From: Anagrus nilaparvatae
Lineage: Eukaryota > Arthropoda > Insecta > Hymenoptera > Mymaridae
DNA: 64,000 nt
Reading direction: 5' to 3'
Assembly: GCA_022575985.1 (NCBI GenBank)
Contig: JAKSXM010000247.1
Location: 2,813,501 to 2,877,500 of the forward strand
In this document: in pieces, positions 34,818 through 47,400 of the stretch
Layout of the letters: every line of letters starts with the position of its first letter
How positions within the stretch are numbered: position 1 is the stretch's first letter
Translations under genes and position numbers: made by a program
The notes under the pieces: model-generated
The model's database searches: none
What the model was told of the DNA's origin: nothing
Seen by the model: the letters and a program-made list of their open reading frames with translations, nothing else

Positions 34818-36879
34818 TAGACTGTGCGAAGCATAATTTCATAACATAACACGTAGCACTTTATCCAAATAGACGTTAAATTAGTATTTTTGTATAAAAT
34901 GTGTAAAGTTTTCATTTCTTTTTTATATTTTGTGGTTTATTAAAAAGGTTTGCTTCTTACTAATAAATTTCATTCCTTTTTGATTGAATTTAGTTAATTT
35001 TGTAAGTTTTCTAAATATTAATAGATTGATGTGTTGATTGAAGTAAATAAATAAATTCATTTTACGGTAGTTCTTAACTATTTTTACCCAAATCTGAAGT
35101 CGATGTCTTGAATTTAAAAAAAGCCGATTGCTTTGTGTTTGGTATGTAAAAATATGGTTACTGTCCAATTTTCAAGACTGGTGGTCTGTTTGTGATTTGG
35201 CAATTGTTTTAACGATTTTGATAACTTTAACATACTCAGCCACTCGTTTCTTTTTTATTTTCTGAAAGCATAAATAAGCCTAAAAAATATTTTCTCTATA
35301 CAAATAGGTGTTAAAATATCCCAGACGATCTGAATCTGGTCAAATTTTGTCGGAAAAACCTGAGAAAAACCCAGAAAATCGGAAAAAATAAAAGCAAATT
35401 TAAAAAACGAATTTCTCAAATAGTGTTTATTTTCTTTAATTTTTTTTTAAACAGTACTCCTTTTAAACTTCATTTTTGTCATATTAACCTTTTAAGTATA
35501 CTTAAAAACCAATTTTATGCTCAAAAAACTAATTTAAAAAATTTGTTATTTATTGAAATATATATGGGCATATTCATTACTTTTCATACAAAAGTGTGCG
35601 CACTCATGACTCCGATCGGGCTCAAATTTTCAGGGGTGATTTAAGGTAATAAAAAACTCAGCCAGCCAAAATTTCACCCATTTTGCAGGGTGGGTTGCCG
35701 AGATACAAGCTCTAAAAGGTCCAAAAATAGCTGTTTTTATCCAATTTTCAAAAATTTACTGGGCTTCAAGGATTAGTCCAAAAAACATCCGGCTGATCTC
35801 ATTTTTTTCAAATATTGGTCCAATTATTACACATTTTCAGAGACTTATATCTACGAACAGAAGCCAATACCATCGCCCAAATTTTTAGAGAGTTTTTTTT
35901 AATATTAAAAGAAGCTTCCCTGAAATTTTTAGCCCTTAAAGTGCTCAGAGAAAAATTTTGCAGACGATTAATGCTGTTAAAAACTGATATTTTTGGAAAC
36001 AGCAAACATTCAATTGCTTATATCTCCGGTCCCTGATGAGCTTTTTTAACGTTCATGGTCTCACTTGAAAGGTCTTTGATAGACGCTTTTAATGAAACCA
36101 ACTGGAAGTCTTAAGCTAATGATGCTGAGTCACAATTTAAGTTCAGAAATCAGCATTTTTCGATAAAATGAATCTTACGTTAATCAATGCCAGTAAAAAT
36201 CAGCTCCTTGAAACTTTTTGAAAATATTTTTGGTAAAAGTTGAAAGTTCAAGGAAAAAAATGAGACCAGTCGGATGTTTTTTGGACTAATCCTTGAAGCC
36301 CAGTAAATTTTTGAAAATTGGCTAAAAACACCCCTGAAAATTTGAGCCCAATCGGAGTCATGGGTGCGCACACTTTTGAATGAAAAGTAATGGATATGCC
36401 CATATATAAAAAAAAACATATATATGTATATAAATATTTATAAATTTTACCTTGAAAATCCTTCTGGGTTGAATTTTAGAGGGATCTATAATGCTATATG
36501 CGTAAAAAAAATAAAAATAAAGTAACGTGCTAAAATTAAACGAATAAATAAACGAACCAAATTCGATCGATTGTCTTACATATGAGCCGAAGTATTTTTT
36601 AAGTCATCTATGAATTTAAAATAAAAATAAAAAATAATAAATATTATTCATGCATAGAATAATAATTTAAATTCAGATAGAATAATTTATGGTTTTAACA
36701 CGGTCATTTTGGTCGATTGGCCATAACTCCGGCATTATATATCCGATTTGCCTATCAAAATTTAATCAGTTCATTTTTAATTTTGTATTAACTTTTTCTT
36801 CAATTTCGAAACTTATCATATATTACTGTGATTATATCGAGTGCAAACAAAAGCGACATATTGTGCTTCGCACAGTCTA
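34818..36879. mobile_element. 2.1-kb element with 16-bp inverted ends
   Basis: TAGACTGTGCGAAGCA at 34818-34833 is the exact reverse complement of 36864-36879. The outermost TA could be a TA target duplication, as in Tc1/mariner elements. The interior has no transposase motif and holds the foldback at 35559-36408. The single shared 16-mer is significant for this composition, but the element assignment rests on it alone. Confidence 0.5.
35559..36408. mobile_element. Foldback element nested in the 34818-36879 element
   Basis: The left arm (35559-35820) matches the complement of 36240-36408. Shared words are ATATATGGGCATATTCATTA, GTGCGCACTCATGACTCCGA and CTGGGCTTCAAGGATTAGTC. The right arm lacks an internal piece of roughly 90 bp present on the left. 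No coding frame; the frames seen are arm shadows. Confidence 0.75.
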
Positions 36880-37374
36880 ATTATAATTATAACTGCATTT
36901 TTCAAAAATTTAATACAAAAGTTTAAATTACAAAGATCAACTTTCTTATACTAAAAAAAAAAATTTTATAAAAATTTCAGTATATTAAATTATTTGAATT
37001 ATTTCAAAAATTATTATAAAATTTGAAACAGAAAATCCAAAAAAAACAAGTTATTTGCAAAAATATAAAATAAATACTGCACGGTGTTTTAAATTTCCCG
37101 CTTTCAATTTTTGTAGAAATTAAAAAATACAATTCAAAATTAGATTTAAAAAAAATTTAGCAAATAAATGTATGCATATTTTGATATTTAGGTAATCTTT
37201 AATACAGAATTTTTTATTTTAGACTGATTGTCACTTTTAAATAAATTGATATGAATTAAAGTTAGCCAAGAGTCGATAGTAAAGATCTCTGCATTGCGAA
37301 TCGTATTAGTGTTTTGCTTGTATTCGCAAATCGCAATTTGCTACTGATTATATAGTTCCTAGTACACTGTTCGG

Positions 37375-38487
37375 TTCAGTGCAGAGTTGGATTCTGAGCT
37401 GTACGGAACGAACATCTTGTGGAGTGAGAAAGAAAACTGTTCTGCGTAAGCTATTGAAAGAGGGACAAGGATCGCTTGCATAAAAGTTGGAATCAAATAA
37501 TAAAGGCAAAAAACAAAGCTTGCATGTTTTTAATCGTATTCTGACTTTTACATGCGCAGGTTAGACAAAAAACTATTGCTTGAAAGCAAATGCTACAAGT
37601 TTAAGTTTTATTGTTAGTGAAAATTTTTAAAGTGTCATTATTGCCATTATCATCTTTAAAAATTAAAACTCTTTTTGATCCAGCATTTTAATTTTGTATA
37701 TCTTTGTTTCTTTTTTATTCTGTGTAAAAAGTGTTTTATAATTAATTGTGTAGAGATGGAGGAGGGGAAAGAGTGAGAAAGAAGACAAGAATCTACTGGC
37801 GTGACGACCTGACGACTGTTCTACACAGATGTATAAACGCATACATACAAAAGGCAGAACATACGGAAGAAGTGGAAATTTGAAGACCAAGGCAAAGGCA
37901 ATGTTTTTATAAAAAAAAAAAATTAGCTCAAAAAGAAGCTTGAGAATAGAAATTTATAAAAAAGTATCACAGCAGAAACAAATAACAAAAAAAAAGCTTT
38001 TTCCAGGAGCATTATTCATCTCTGGGAATCGAACAGACGAAGAAGGCACTCGATTACTGTGTAGAGTGTATATACATATACACACAACTACGCAGATATA
38101 ATATGTAGATATATAGATGTTTAGAAAGAGAAAGATAAAAAAAACATAATAAATTTTTATCGTATTTCATCGGGCACACACACATAAAATTAATTTTTCT
38201 TTCTCAATTATTATTTAAATAATTCGAATAATACTAAAATTTAAAGTTTTTATTAAAGTGGATTATATAAATAATATCAATTATCAAAGTAATATTTTCT
38301 GAAACTAAAGTGAATTAAAATAATCTGATAAGTTAAACACCAAATTTGGAGAAGTTGGCTTGAAAAAAAGTTTGTGACTCCATAGTAAATAAAGTTTGTG
38401 TAGCACAAAACAACTACTAGTTATAATAGTTTATTTGAAAAAAAAGGTTATAAAGTGAATCAAAAAGTAAAATAAAATTAATCAAAA
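37375..38487 (+). promoter_or_regulatory. Probable UBE2H promoter and 5' leader
   Basis: This is a region of more balanced composition upstream of the UBE2H start codon, in contrast to the AT-rich repeats on its left. TTCAGT at 37375-37380 matches the arthropod initiator consensus (TCAGT). It is followed by mixed-composition sequence such as GTACGGAACGAACATC at 37401-37416. The rest, to the ATG at 38488, has no long open frame and probably is a 5' untranslated leader of about 1.1 kb, possibly spliced. The start site is a guess from the initiator match; transcript data would be needed to place it. Confidence 0.35.
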
Positions 38488-41400
38488 ATGTCGTCTCCAA
38501 GCGCTGGTAAACGACGAATGGACACTGATGTCATTAAACTGTATCCTTTTTTGGCTAATTTAAACTAATTACATAACCAACAACGGTATTTATTGGTTAT
38601 TTTTTTTAATTCGTTATTCAACAATAAATATTTTATTCATTATTACAGCTGAGCATAAACTATACTCTTGTGCTTTAATGTATTAAATAAGTTACTAAAG
38701 TTTTAAAAACGAGTTTGTTTATTTTAAAAATTAAAATTTTGCTTACATTTTTTTTTATTTTTAATTTGGTCGATAAAAAAGTTGATATGTTTAGCTTTTT
38801 AAAATCTAAATGTGTTTTTTTAAACAATGCAAGAATAATCTCTAAATATTTGTACTGTTTCATTTCATATTTGATATTAAATATAAGCCTAATAAACAAA
38901 CAGTTATAAAATGAATAATTTTTTGGTTTTTAAATTGATTATAGGTTACCGATGAAAATGATTTGAAAAGCTTTGTGCAAAATAAAAAATAGTAATATAT
39001 TATTATTAATGAAAACATTCTCTGGCATACTTTGGAATATAATAATTTAATTTATAAGAGCTGGGTGTTTAATTTTTCTATCTAATGAAAACCACAATTT
39101 TTTGTGCTGTTGTACTGCGTTAACTGTAATAAGAAAGATAATAACACTTGTTTTTCAGTATAATATAATAAAAGTTATACCTATAAATATTCTTATAAAT
39201 AATAACTATGGACTTTCACATTACATAAAACTGGTAAATAAGTTTTATTTTTAAATATAAAAACAAAAGTAGTAATAAATTATCTTCATAAACAGCTATA
39301 AGAGATAATAAATAATACTAATAATATCCAGTTAATAAAGCTTCTATATAAATAAAAAAAATCAAACGCAATTCTGAATTTCGTGCGTAGGAACAAAGAA
39401 TATTTTTTTCTATTGTACCAGCATCTTCGTCGGTAAAACCAAAGGTTAAAAAAAATCCCATTTTCGAAAGAATATCGATGGAAGAGTTTCGAAATCCCAT
39501 TTTTTATTTTTATACCTGCACAATGCGGATTCAAATTACTTTTTTTGCCTATAAATAATAATTATTATACTACGTATTTTACACTCAGAGAAAAGAGAAA
39601 GCGATGCTCCCATATACTACATACTACATATTATGTGAGTGCATTCACTTACAGAAAAACTTTTATTTTTGTAACATTAATTATTATTTCTGAAATATGA
39701 CTCTTTGTACATTTTATCAATAATTATCACTCAAATTTTATAATTTATATCAATTGAATAATTAAGTTTTTTAAACTGCCGTTGTCAATCTGTGTCAGTT
39801 TTCAGAACCCCTAAAAATAAGCAAAACAATTTTCTAGTGCAAAATTATAAAAACTATAAAAGGGTTGAAAAAAATAAATATCGAAATTCCTAAGTATGCA
39901 ATGCAGACTTGATAAAATATCAGAAATAATTATTTATATAAAATAACAACAATTTACATGAAATGCAAGGTTTTATAGAATAAATTACGGAATTTCTCCT
40001 ATTTTATTGGAATTCAATCTGCTAAATTTATACATACTTCTGTTTTTTTCAAAAAATCTAGTTTTTCAGATTTTGAAAAGTTACACGAATGGACAACGAC
40101 AATAATGACCATGCGGTGAATGGCAGTCTTTTAAACAAGCATATAAAAACAAAAATAATTGAAATGAAAATAAATTTATCGGGCATGTTATCAATTTAAA
40201 AATTTTTTATGTTATAAGTTTTGCAAACATTATATCTTTCCATTGGTTTCACATATACATTTGTAATAGCTCACTACCACGCTGCTAACCAGCTGATCGA
40301 CCTTACCACTATGTCAAACACTATGTATGTAGCTCCCCCCTCCCAGTGTGTAGAGAGACCTTTTCATTGCATTCTTATCAATGTCTCTTTTCAACTTGTT
40401 AAATAAATATCCAAGGAATATCATTTTCTATTGCACATAGAAACACGCACACGTGCGTTTTTTAGAAGCTTATGATGCGCAGAAGAACCTGTGCGCACTA
40501 GATCGGGAGAGCGCGTGTCATGCTTTATTCTATCTCTGTTTCATTCTATTAAACTGCATTTGAAAATTTTGTTTCTTTTATGTGATTGGATTTAAATATC
40601 GTATAGATTTAATTTATGCATATGCAAATTATTGAGTTTTTGTTTATTCGGTTAATACTTATATTATTCCAGAATACTATAAAAAATTTAAATAAACACC
40701 AAATTCGGTTATTTTAAATTAAAAATTATTTTAAAAACTAAAATATACTTCAAGATTTATATACTAAAAAAAACTTTAATTGCTCATTGTTTAAGAAAAA
40801 TACATGTTTAGGCAAACAAACGATAATAATATTTAATGTTTTAAATAATTTAAAATGACATGTATTTGTTACATAACACAATATTTATACTACATAATAA
40901 TTACTTAAGCCATGAAATTCTAGCTGTTTAAAGAAACCTTTTTTAAAAAAAAGAAAAATATTTTTAAGCAGTTCTTATACATGCCTAAGTATATTTTTCC
41001 ATTCTTATTTTAGATAAAAAAAAACTTTAAAAGTTAAAAAATAATTATTATGTTTAAGGTCACACCTTAAATACATTGCACACGTGTAAAATGACGTACC
41101 TTCATAGTGTAATATAAATTTATATAAATTTTATATAATAAATATTTTGAATATATGTTAAATATACAATAATGTTTTTTCAGTGTAGGTTTCTCTTTGT
41201 ATTTAATTCTTTCATGTATAAAATACGATTTTTATTTAAATTTAACGAATTTAATTTATTATTCTATAGTTATTAAGTTGATATAGGGTAATTCCATGGA
41301 TAAAACGCACAAAATGATATGCCAGGTCTCAAAAATAGGAAATTTGGTTTTTTTTCGATAAAACAACTTAAAAATAGATGATTCCCCGAATTTGAAGGTT

Positions 41401-44400
41401 TTCTATAAATTTTGAAGGGTGCTATGCTGGTTTAAAGTTTTTTGGTCAAATTTCTCTCCTCAGCCACCATTTTTGAAAATCCCGTAAAAAAGCTCTAAAA
41501 AACGTTAAAGAAAGAAAAAAAAGTAGGTTTTCGATGTAAAATTTGATGAAAAATTCGAATTTCCAGTCAGATTTTTCCTACTCTAAGACGATTCGCGGGA
41601 AAATTCAAATTTGTGTTAAACTTTAAGTGAAAATAACTCAAAAGTTTCCCGCTAAAAAAAAAAATTTTTTTTTTTCAAAATCTTCAAAAATTGCATATAT
41701 TTTCCTGAAAAAAATTTCCCGAGGGTAATTTTTGTTTTAAGCGAGTAATACCGATTTTCGTTTTTTTCAATTTTGACTTGTTACTTATTTTGCTGATTTC
41801 CTGCTAAATCACGTGACCAAATGAAAATCTGACCAAAAATTTGAATTCTGCGGGAAATTTTACAAAGGTATAGTAATTTTGGTATCCTTTGAATGATACA
41901 TCTCAATTTGACAATTTAATTAAAATGGTTTATTAAAATATATAAAAAATGAAAATTTATAAAATGGGATTTTCTTGATTTTTTTACATTTTTAGCCTAA
42001 AAATCATGTAAAATCTAAAAATAAAAATACTTCTTTTGGAAAAAACAAAAGTTATGTCTATTATTAATAAAAAATAAATTTTTTTTAAGTTTAGATTTTA
42101 TTTTCTATCAAAATGTCTATAAATAGTTAGAAATTTACCCAAAAATCAATAAAATCCCATTTTATAAATTTTCATTTTTTCCATATTTTAATAAACCATT
42201 TTAATTAAATTGTCAAATTGAGATGTATCATTCAAAAGATACCAAAATTACTATACCTTTGTAAAATTTCCCGCAGAATTCAAATTTTCGGTCAGATTTT
42301 CATTTGGTCACGTGACTTAGCGGGAAATCAGCAAAATAAGTAACAAGTCAAAATTGAAAAAAACGAAAATCGGTATTACTCGCTTAAAACAAAAATTACC
42401 CTCGGGAAATTTTTTTCAGGAAAATATATGCAATTTTTGAAGATTTTGAGAAAAAAAATTTTTTTTTTTAGCGGGAAACTTTTGAGTTATTTTCACTTAA
42501 AGTTTAATGAGTATAAACTTAAAGTTTATAATTTTTGAGACCTGGCATATCATTTTGTGCGTTTTATCCATGGAATTACCCTATATCGAACTATAGTCGT
42601 ATCATTGCAAGTACGTAATCTAGTATAATAATATTGTATATAGCGAGTATATAGAAAAAGCACATATTTCTAAAATTTACCTTTTTAAGGCAAAAAAAAT
42701 AGTGATTCAATTCACCTTTTTTGAAGTGAAGATTGATTAAGGGGGGCGGGTCCTTTACAGACAAGAAGAAAAAGGGATTTTCTTTTGATTTTTTCGGGTA
42801 GAAATAATTAACTTATAGACACATGAAAATTATTGCAAATGAAAGATAATTTATTAAAGAATACAATTTTATTATTATTATTTTTTTAATTAGAGATGGC
42901 TATTCACGCGTAAGACCTTTTGGTTATATGGGCTAGTTCCCAAACCATGTACCTTCTTTTTTTCTCACTAATAAAACGGAAAAATTTTATTTCTTTAATT
43001 ATATATTTTCCATACAAATGGAGCAGAATTTTTATTTTTTTTTAAATTTTAAAGTTTATTCAGAGTTTTCAGTGTTTTTTTTTTTTTATTAATAAAAAAA
43101 TTTTGGAAACCAATATCCAAAATACCTTTCATTCATATTCTTAGAAATATTATGAGTAACATTTATATAATTAATTTATTTTCTTGTATCTTAAATTAAC
43201 TTTTATATTAATATAATATATTCAATTTTTAATTATGCATACAGGTAAATTGGGCCACTAAATTCAAATACAATGTCTACAATTACATTGGATAAATTAT
43301 AAAGGCTGAATTCACCCTTTTTTCACCCCCAAACACCCCAAAATATACATTTACCTAAAAGAAAATTTTTTTGGTACTTAAGGGTGAACATATAGGTTTT
43401 TTGGGCCACTGAACTCAATAATGATGTCAAAAATGTTATTTGAACTGATGCAGGGTGATTAGCTACCCTTATTTTAACCCTTTTCACTCCTTAAAATTAA
43501 ATTTTTTTTATAAACTTTTTATTTTGAATTTCAAGGGATCCAGTAGGTTTTTTCACTCCTTTCACCCCTCAGACTTTCATTTTTAAAGAAGCTTTATTTT
43601 TCTGTTTTAAAGAAGTCAAGTAGGTTTTTTTGGCCACTAAACGTAAAAAATGATGATGATCAAAAATATTATTCGAACTGATAGAGGCTGAATAACTACC
43701 CTTATTATAACCCTTTATACCCTTAAACATAAATTTTTCATAATAGACATTTTATCTTGAATTTTAAAGGACCTAAGTTAGGAGGTTATTTTTGGACTCT
43801 AAATATAAATTTGATATTATAATTTATAAATAGTACGGTAAAACACACCTATTTTCACCCCTTTCAACTCTGAAGTTAAATTTCTTTTAAAAAAAAGTTT
43901 CTCTCTATTTCAATGGGGTTAATTTTAATTATTATATTAACTATTCCAAATAACCTACTGGATGCCTTAAAATTCAAAATAAAAATTTTATTAAAAAAAT
44001 TTAAATTAAGAGGTGAAATAGGGTAGTTCAGCGAACTCAAAAATACTGTCAAAAATGTTATTTGAACTGATGCAGGGTGATTAACTATTATTATTTTATC
44101 CTTTTTCACCCCTTAAAATTCGCTCGCTGCTCTTCATTTTGATCGGGAGACGCAAGTTATAATATATATAATCTAAAGTTACAATATCATATTCAAATGT
44201 TTTAAATAAATTTACTTTAATTACAATATAGACCTAATGATAGGCATTTATTACTGAAACTAGTCGTCCAATTATTATACAAAAACAAGATAAATAAATT
44301 AAAATAAATATGTTTTGATTTAATTAATTAAAAATATTATAATCATTATATTATTTTAAAATTATTAAAAACAATTAAAATTGTCTATTAGATATTATTT

Positions 44401-47400
44401 AAATAATTTATACAGATCCAACCTAAGTAGAGTGTGTCTTTTTTCTTTTTTTCGAGATTTTTTTGCTCCACCCATTTTTCTTGGATGTTTTGGTCACGAA
44501 AAAAAATCCCGAGCTCCAAGGATTTTCATTTATAATTTTAAAAACCCGTGCCATAGGGCACTTGAAGTTTCCCATTTAAATAACATGGGAATTTTGAGTT
44601 TTTAGCTTTACAAATTTTTATAGAACCCACAAAGCGTTTTAAAAAATTAATTTTTACTGGAAAACATACTTTCATACGCTTTCATGTATTGTAAAGACAT
44701 GTAAACAGCCCTGCATTCATTCCAAAGGAAATTCTGTGGGTAGAAACGCAAATTTACATGTTTGCTCAATCTTATAAAATAGGGTTTTTCGGTAATTTTC
44801 GAATTTTTCCTTATTAAGCTGCAACCTCAAAAATTAACCAAAACCCTTTCAGTTAGCTTTCTTTTTTCGTGAATAAGTTGTTACCTTTCAAAGACGTAAA
44901 CCGTGTATTTTTATCACTGATTCTCTAAGTGCTATAATCAATTAACCTACTGGTAATTTTTGAACCGAAATGACTAATTTTTAAGTTAAGTATAGGCATG
45001 CTTCTTGCATGAAATCGGAAAGCATAAATTTATATGAATAGATGCATCAGTTAAACTGCTAGTGAAAAAAGATGGTATTAGCACGTGTTGATTCTGTATG
45101 TGTATGATATTACCACAAGTCTTCGTAGATATAACGGAAAATGTAAGGACCCGTTTTCCGCGCGAGCGATTTTATAGAAATATTTAACTTGCATATACGT
45201 TGCTTTTAAAACCACAAGTTATAATTGCATTGTACATTCTCTGAATAAAATCAGCGAGCTTGTTGTATTTTTCCAGGCAGAGTTGAAATGCTTTAATGCA
45301 AAAATATTCTTAATATATATATATTAGAGTGGACCTAAAATTGAAGTTTTAAGAAAAACTTTGCTACCCGGGTTTTTTCGTGAAATTTTGGTCATAAAAA
45401 GTCCACAGTTCCAAGGATTTTGATTTTGCTTTTCAAAAACGCGTGCCTGTAAGCACCTCAATTTTCCCATTTAAATAAAATGGGAATTTAGACTTTTCAG
45501 CTTTCTAATTTTTTACAAAGCTTAAAAAATGTTTTGAAAAGCTGCTAATCGATGGAAAATACTATTTAAATACATAAAAAATGATACCTAACCTCAAGTA
45601 GTCAAAAAATATATTTTCAAAGCGATTTTACCGGTAATAAGCGTAAAAAAGCTTTGACTTAAAAATCTTTCACAATAAACATTCCGGGTTTTATAAAATT
45701 GCTAATTCCTTATCTGTTTACTTATATTTATCCGTCATCTTAAATTCCCGAAAAATTGTTTTTAAATCAGATCCGGAGATTTGGACTGAAAAATCATTTT
45801 TAGTGGTCTCAAAAATCCTCAGTAGTAGTAAAAATGCTAATTACTTAACTTCACAGTTTATTTCTCCATCGTCTTGAATTTCCGAAAAATTGTCAAAAAA
45901 CTGAACTTTTATTAAAAAATCTAATTTAATAAATAATAGTTTAGTATTTATTTTGGTCACCATCTTGAAATATTCTTTTTCGGTAAAAAATTATTTGGGT
46001 ATTTTTTTAAATTGTCAAAAAGGCTTGCGTTTACTTAGGAATCAACCTACATACTCACTTTCAAATCGCGAGTAGGGGTAGTTTTCAATTTGTAAAGTGG
46101 ATATAAACATTTTCTGTCACTCCTATACTTTGTACATGAAGTTTGTACATGAAGCTTCGAGTTACTGCCACTTTACAGCGCACAGGCTTCCACTTTCACT
46201 TATGAGGGTACCCTACACACGGTAGTACCTCTTGCTCGATGCATGCAGAATTCGCAAAAAAAATTACCACCGTAAAATGACATAACCGGATACATAAAAA
46301 TGGCGACGACAAGCGGTGTATAAGATATAGGAAAAAATTAGTTCTCTAATAAACCGCCTACAGCGTTTGGATATATTTTTTTGCCAATAGCCTCTTGCAT
46401 TATGAATATGGAGTAGCCTATCTCCTTTTACTGCTCTTTACAGGTATGGGTGGTATGATAGGGTAAGGTTAATAATTATAAATTGTTAATAATATATTTT
46501 TTTATTATAGAGGCGAGGGTACCTACCTGAAGTTCTCAATATATTGATATATTATTACACAAGAGACGGAACGTACCTCGGAACGTACCTTATTATTCGA
46601 CGCTTATTCTATATAATAATGTTTTTAATCCACTTTTAGCCTTGGAAAATATATTAAATGTATCTGCATGCTAGAAGCATTAAAATTTTTAAAGCACTTA
46701 TAATACATCAGCTGACTGAGAGTTAATACGTAAGCCATCTGGTGGTTCTATTTCGAACGCATCCGTAGTGATTGGAAAAACTAGTAAATTAATAAATTTT
46801 ATGCATTTTTTAATATTTTAATTTCCCAGATTGAAATAAAATAATTCATTTTTTATTTTTGACTTATTAAAAAGAGACATGCATTTTTCAAAAGACTGAA
46901 TTCACTTAAAATCTCGCTTAAAATAAACAAGAAAGTATATTTTTGAATATTGTATTTACTTATAAATCATAAAAAAGTCCATTTTAAAATATTTTTGTGA
47001 AATAAACCTCGAATAAACTTAAAATAAAGATTTATTATTATTTTAATTTGAAGTTTTTGAAACAAGGGTTAAATTTAATTACTTATGCTCATGCATAAGT
47101 TGGAAAGCCATCACTGGGCCATTGGAACGCCGCGTGATATAAACTGTGGGGCGCCTTAGGCCCTTTCTACACCAACACATAATCATGTTTTATGATAATC
47201 GTTTTTGTTGGATATTTTGTGGTATAGCTGGGATATTCGAAATTAAAGTTATTACAAAATGGCGCCACTAGTAGCATTAGTAAATATTTTTAATAAAAAT
47301 TAAACAATAAAATGTATTTTAACTATAGATTAAGTTATTTATTATAAAAATTATACACAATTTATGTAACTAATAAGTTTTTAATGAGTTATAATCAATT

